64,000 bases of DNA from positions 620,001 to 684,000 of the forward strand of contig NZ_CP011477.1 of assembly GCF_001010805.1 (NCBI RefSeq), written 5' to 3'. Source of the DNA: Spongiibacter sp. IMCC21906. GTDB taxonomy: Bacteria; Pseudomonadota; Gammaproteobacteria; Pseudomonadales; Spongiibacteraceae. Within the stretch, counting starts at the first letter, position 1, and the number at the start of each line of letters is the position of its first letter. The position numbers and the translations under genes were made by a program. The notes below the pieces were generated by a model, which had not been told where the DNA came from, ran no database searches, and saw only the letters and a program-made list of their open reading frames with translations. Shown piece after piece: positions 63,255 through 64,000 of this stretch.

Positions 63255-63641
63255 ATGACTATCGCATTTTGGTGTGTTTTTGTTGCCTGCTTACTGCCTG
63301 TTTTAACGGCGTGGCTTAGTAGCTGGTATCGGTATCAGCAGTTTGGATCTATCGATAATAAACACCCGAGAACGCAAAGTGCGGCAATGGAAGGCGCGGG
63401 TGCCCGGGCAGTGGCAGCCCAGCAAAATGCTTGGGAGGCATTGCCTGTTTTTGTTGCTGCGGTGGTAGTGGCTTATCTTGCTGGCCTGGATCAAACTAAA
63501 GCGGATATCGCCGGGGTGATATTTATTGTCGCGCGGTTGCTCTATCCCGTGTTTTATATCTGTAATTTAGACATTTTGCGGTCGCTGAGTTTTATTGTTG
63601 GCTTTTTCTCCTGTGTGTCTTTATTTGTGATGGCGGCTTAA
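63255..63641 (+). CDS. MAPEG family membrane protein
   Basis: 128 residues from MTIAFWCVFVACLLPVLTAW; AAGGAAGG lies upstream. Four hydrophobic segments. The loop QSAAMEGAGARAVAAQQNAWEA between the first two, with its conserved E, R and N, and LYPVFYICNLDILRSLSF in the last third match the bacterial MAPEG proteins. The eukaryotic relatives are glutathione- and eicosanoid-metabolising enzymes; the bacterial function is unclear. An earlier start at 63213 is not supported by a ribosome site. Confidence 0.85.
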   Translation: MTIAFWCVFVACLLPVLTAWLSSWYRYQQFGSIDNKHPRTQSAAMEGAGARAVAAQQNAWEALPVFVAAVVVAYLAGLDQTKADIAGVIFIVARLLYPVFYICNLDILRSLSFIVGFFSCVSLFVMAA

Positions 63642-63646
63642 AGCAG

Positions 63647-64000
63647 ATGATGTTGTACCGGATGTTAAAAGTGACCGCTTTGCTGGTTTTGTCTATGCCG
63701 GTTTGGGCTGAGACGCCACAGGAAAGTACGCCGGCCGAATTAAAGGCAAAGCTGGAAGCGTTTCTGACGGCGGTTGATGAGCCTGAGAGCAGCTCGCTGT
63801 TAAGAGCGGAGCAGATTCGAGAAAGGAGGCTGGATAGCTTTCCGAGAGGTGGCCCCGACGCCGTGGCGGGGGTGGGCGACTGGTGGTTGTCCAATGGCAA
63901 GGTTTGCGCTGCGGTCAGTGATATTGGCCACGATGGTGGCATTGTTGGCGGTGGTGGCACCTTGGTCGATGTATTTTCTTGCGATGGGGCTAACGACCAG
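63647..64000 (+). CDS. Exported protein of unknown function (cut by window end)
   Basis: The frame opens with MMLYRMLKVTALLVLSMPVW and is still open at base 64000 (118 codons). Signal peptide ending near VWAETP. The mature part starts with a charged helix (ELKAKLEAFLTAVDEPES) and continues into a glycine-rich segment, DIGHDGGIVGGGGTLVDVF. I do not recognise the family. It begins 6 bases after the MAPEG stop, so the two are probably co-transcribed. Confidence 0.8.
   Translation, partial: MMLYRMLKVTALLVLSMPVWAETPQESTPAELKAKLEAFLTAVDEPESSSLLRAEQIRERRLDSFPRGGPDAVAGVGDWWLSNGKVCAAVSDIGHDGGIVGGGGTLVDVFSCDGANDQ

Noticed and set aside
1-64000. CRISPR arrays, prophage, complete insertion sequences, tRNA or rRNA genes
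   Set aside because: No regularly spaced repeats, integrases, transposases, phage structural genes or cloverleaf-like sequences were seen.

Overview
The window looks like an ordinary chromosomal stretch of a marine-type gammaproteobacterium. The best guess from gene order and protein flavour is the Cellvibrionales/Spongiibacteraceae neighbourhood, which is an inference and not a database result. Pseudomonas-like synteny blocks are visible: pckA with hslO-hslR-yrfG; ppx/trxA-rho-ubiD-hemW; tolC with yqiB-cpdA-yqiA-parE; oxyR/ahpC/ahpF; finR/fpr. I saw no rRNA, tRNA, CRISPR array, complete insertion sequence or prophage.

Layout. 1-5.4 kb (minus strand): tex (cut by the window edge), a PhaD-type regulator, two phasins and pckA. 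5.6-7.8 kb: redox/heat-shock genes hslO and hslR, a HAD nucleotidase and an unannotated 59-residue ORF. 8-9.9 kb: a TetR regulator divergent from a FabH-like ketoacyl synthase. 9.9-16.2 kb: a lipid-modification cluster made of a renalase-like flavoprotein, a Cfa-type methyltransferase, DUF1365 and an amine-oxidase-like flavoprotein, divergent from a GPH-type transporter and a chalcone-isomerase-like protein. 16.2-23.4 kb: two MscS channels, fadE, a DUF2007 protein and ilvD. 23.7-28.7 kb: a tandem duplication of a secreted S9 peptidase plus a small secreted protein, one copy of the small gene being dead. 28.8-35.4 kb: a Nudix hydrolase, an nhaA gene fragment, DUF5062, hemW, ubiD, rho, trxA and ppx. 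35.5-43.7 kb: waaA (frameshifted in a G tract), tolC, yqiB-cpdA-yqiA-parE, phnA and a YeeN-type gene. 44-50.6 kb: an aldehyde dehydrogenase behind a palindromic operator, ybiT, oxyR, ahpC and ahpF. 50.7-53.3 kb: a three-gene RimK-type glutamate-ligase cluster. 53.6-64 kb: SIMPL, DUF4126, an OmpA-like protein, an orphan TpsB-like barrel, a MarR regulator with a Bcr/CflA efflux pump, finR/fpr, an alpha/beta hydrolase, a MAPEG protein and the start of an unknown exported protein.

Themes. Oxidative stress recurs (hslO, trxA, oxyR-ahpC-ahpF, finR-fpr, and possibly the Cfa cluster). So does fatty-acid and membrane chemistry (KAS III, Cfa, fadE, phasins, waaA). Several divergent regulator/target pairs have palindromes placed on the likely promoter. 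The items most worth a second look are the lipid-modification cluster, the RimK triad, the S9-peptidase/small-protein tandem with its homogenised tract, the waaA G-tract frameshift, the nhaA fragment, the 17-bp repeat shared by two loci, and an orphan minus-strand terminator at 54.3 kb that may end a small RNA.
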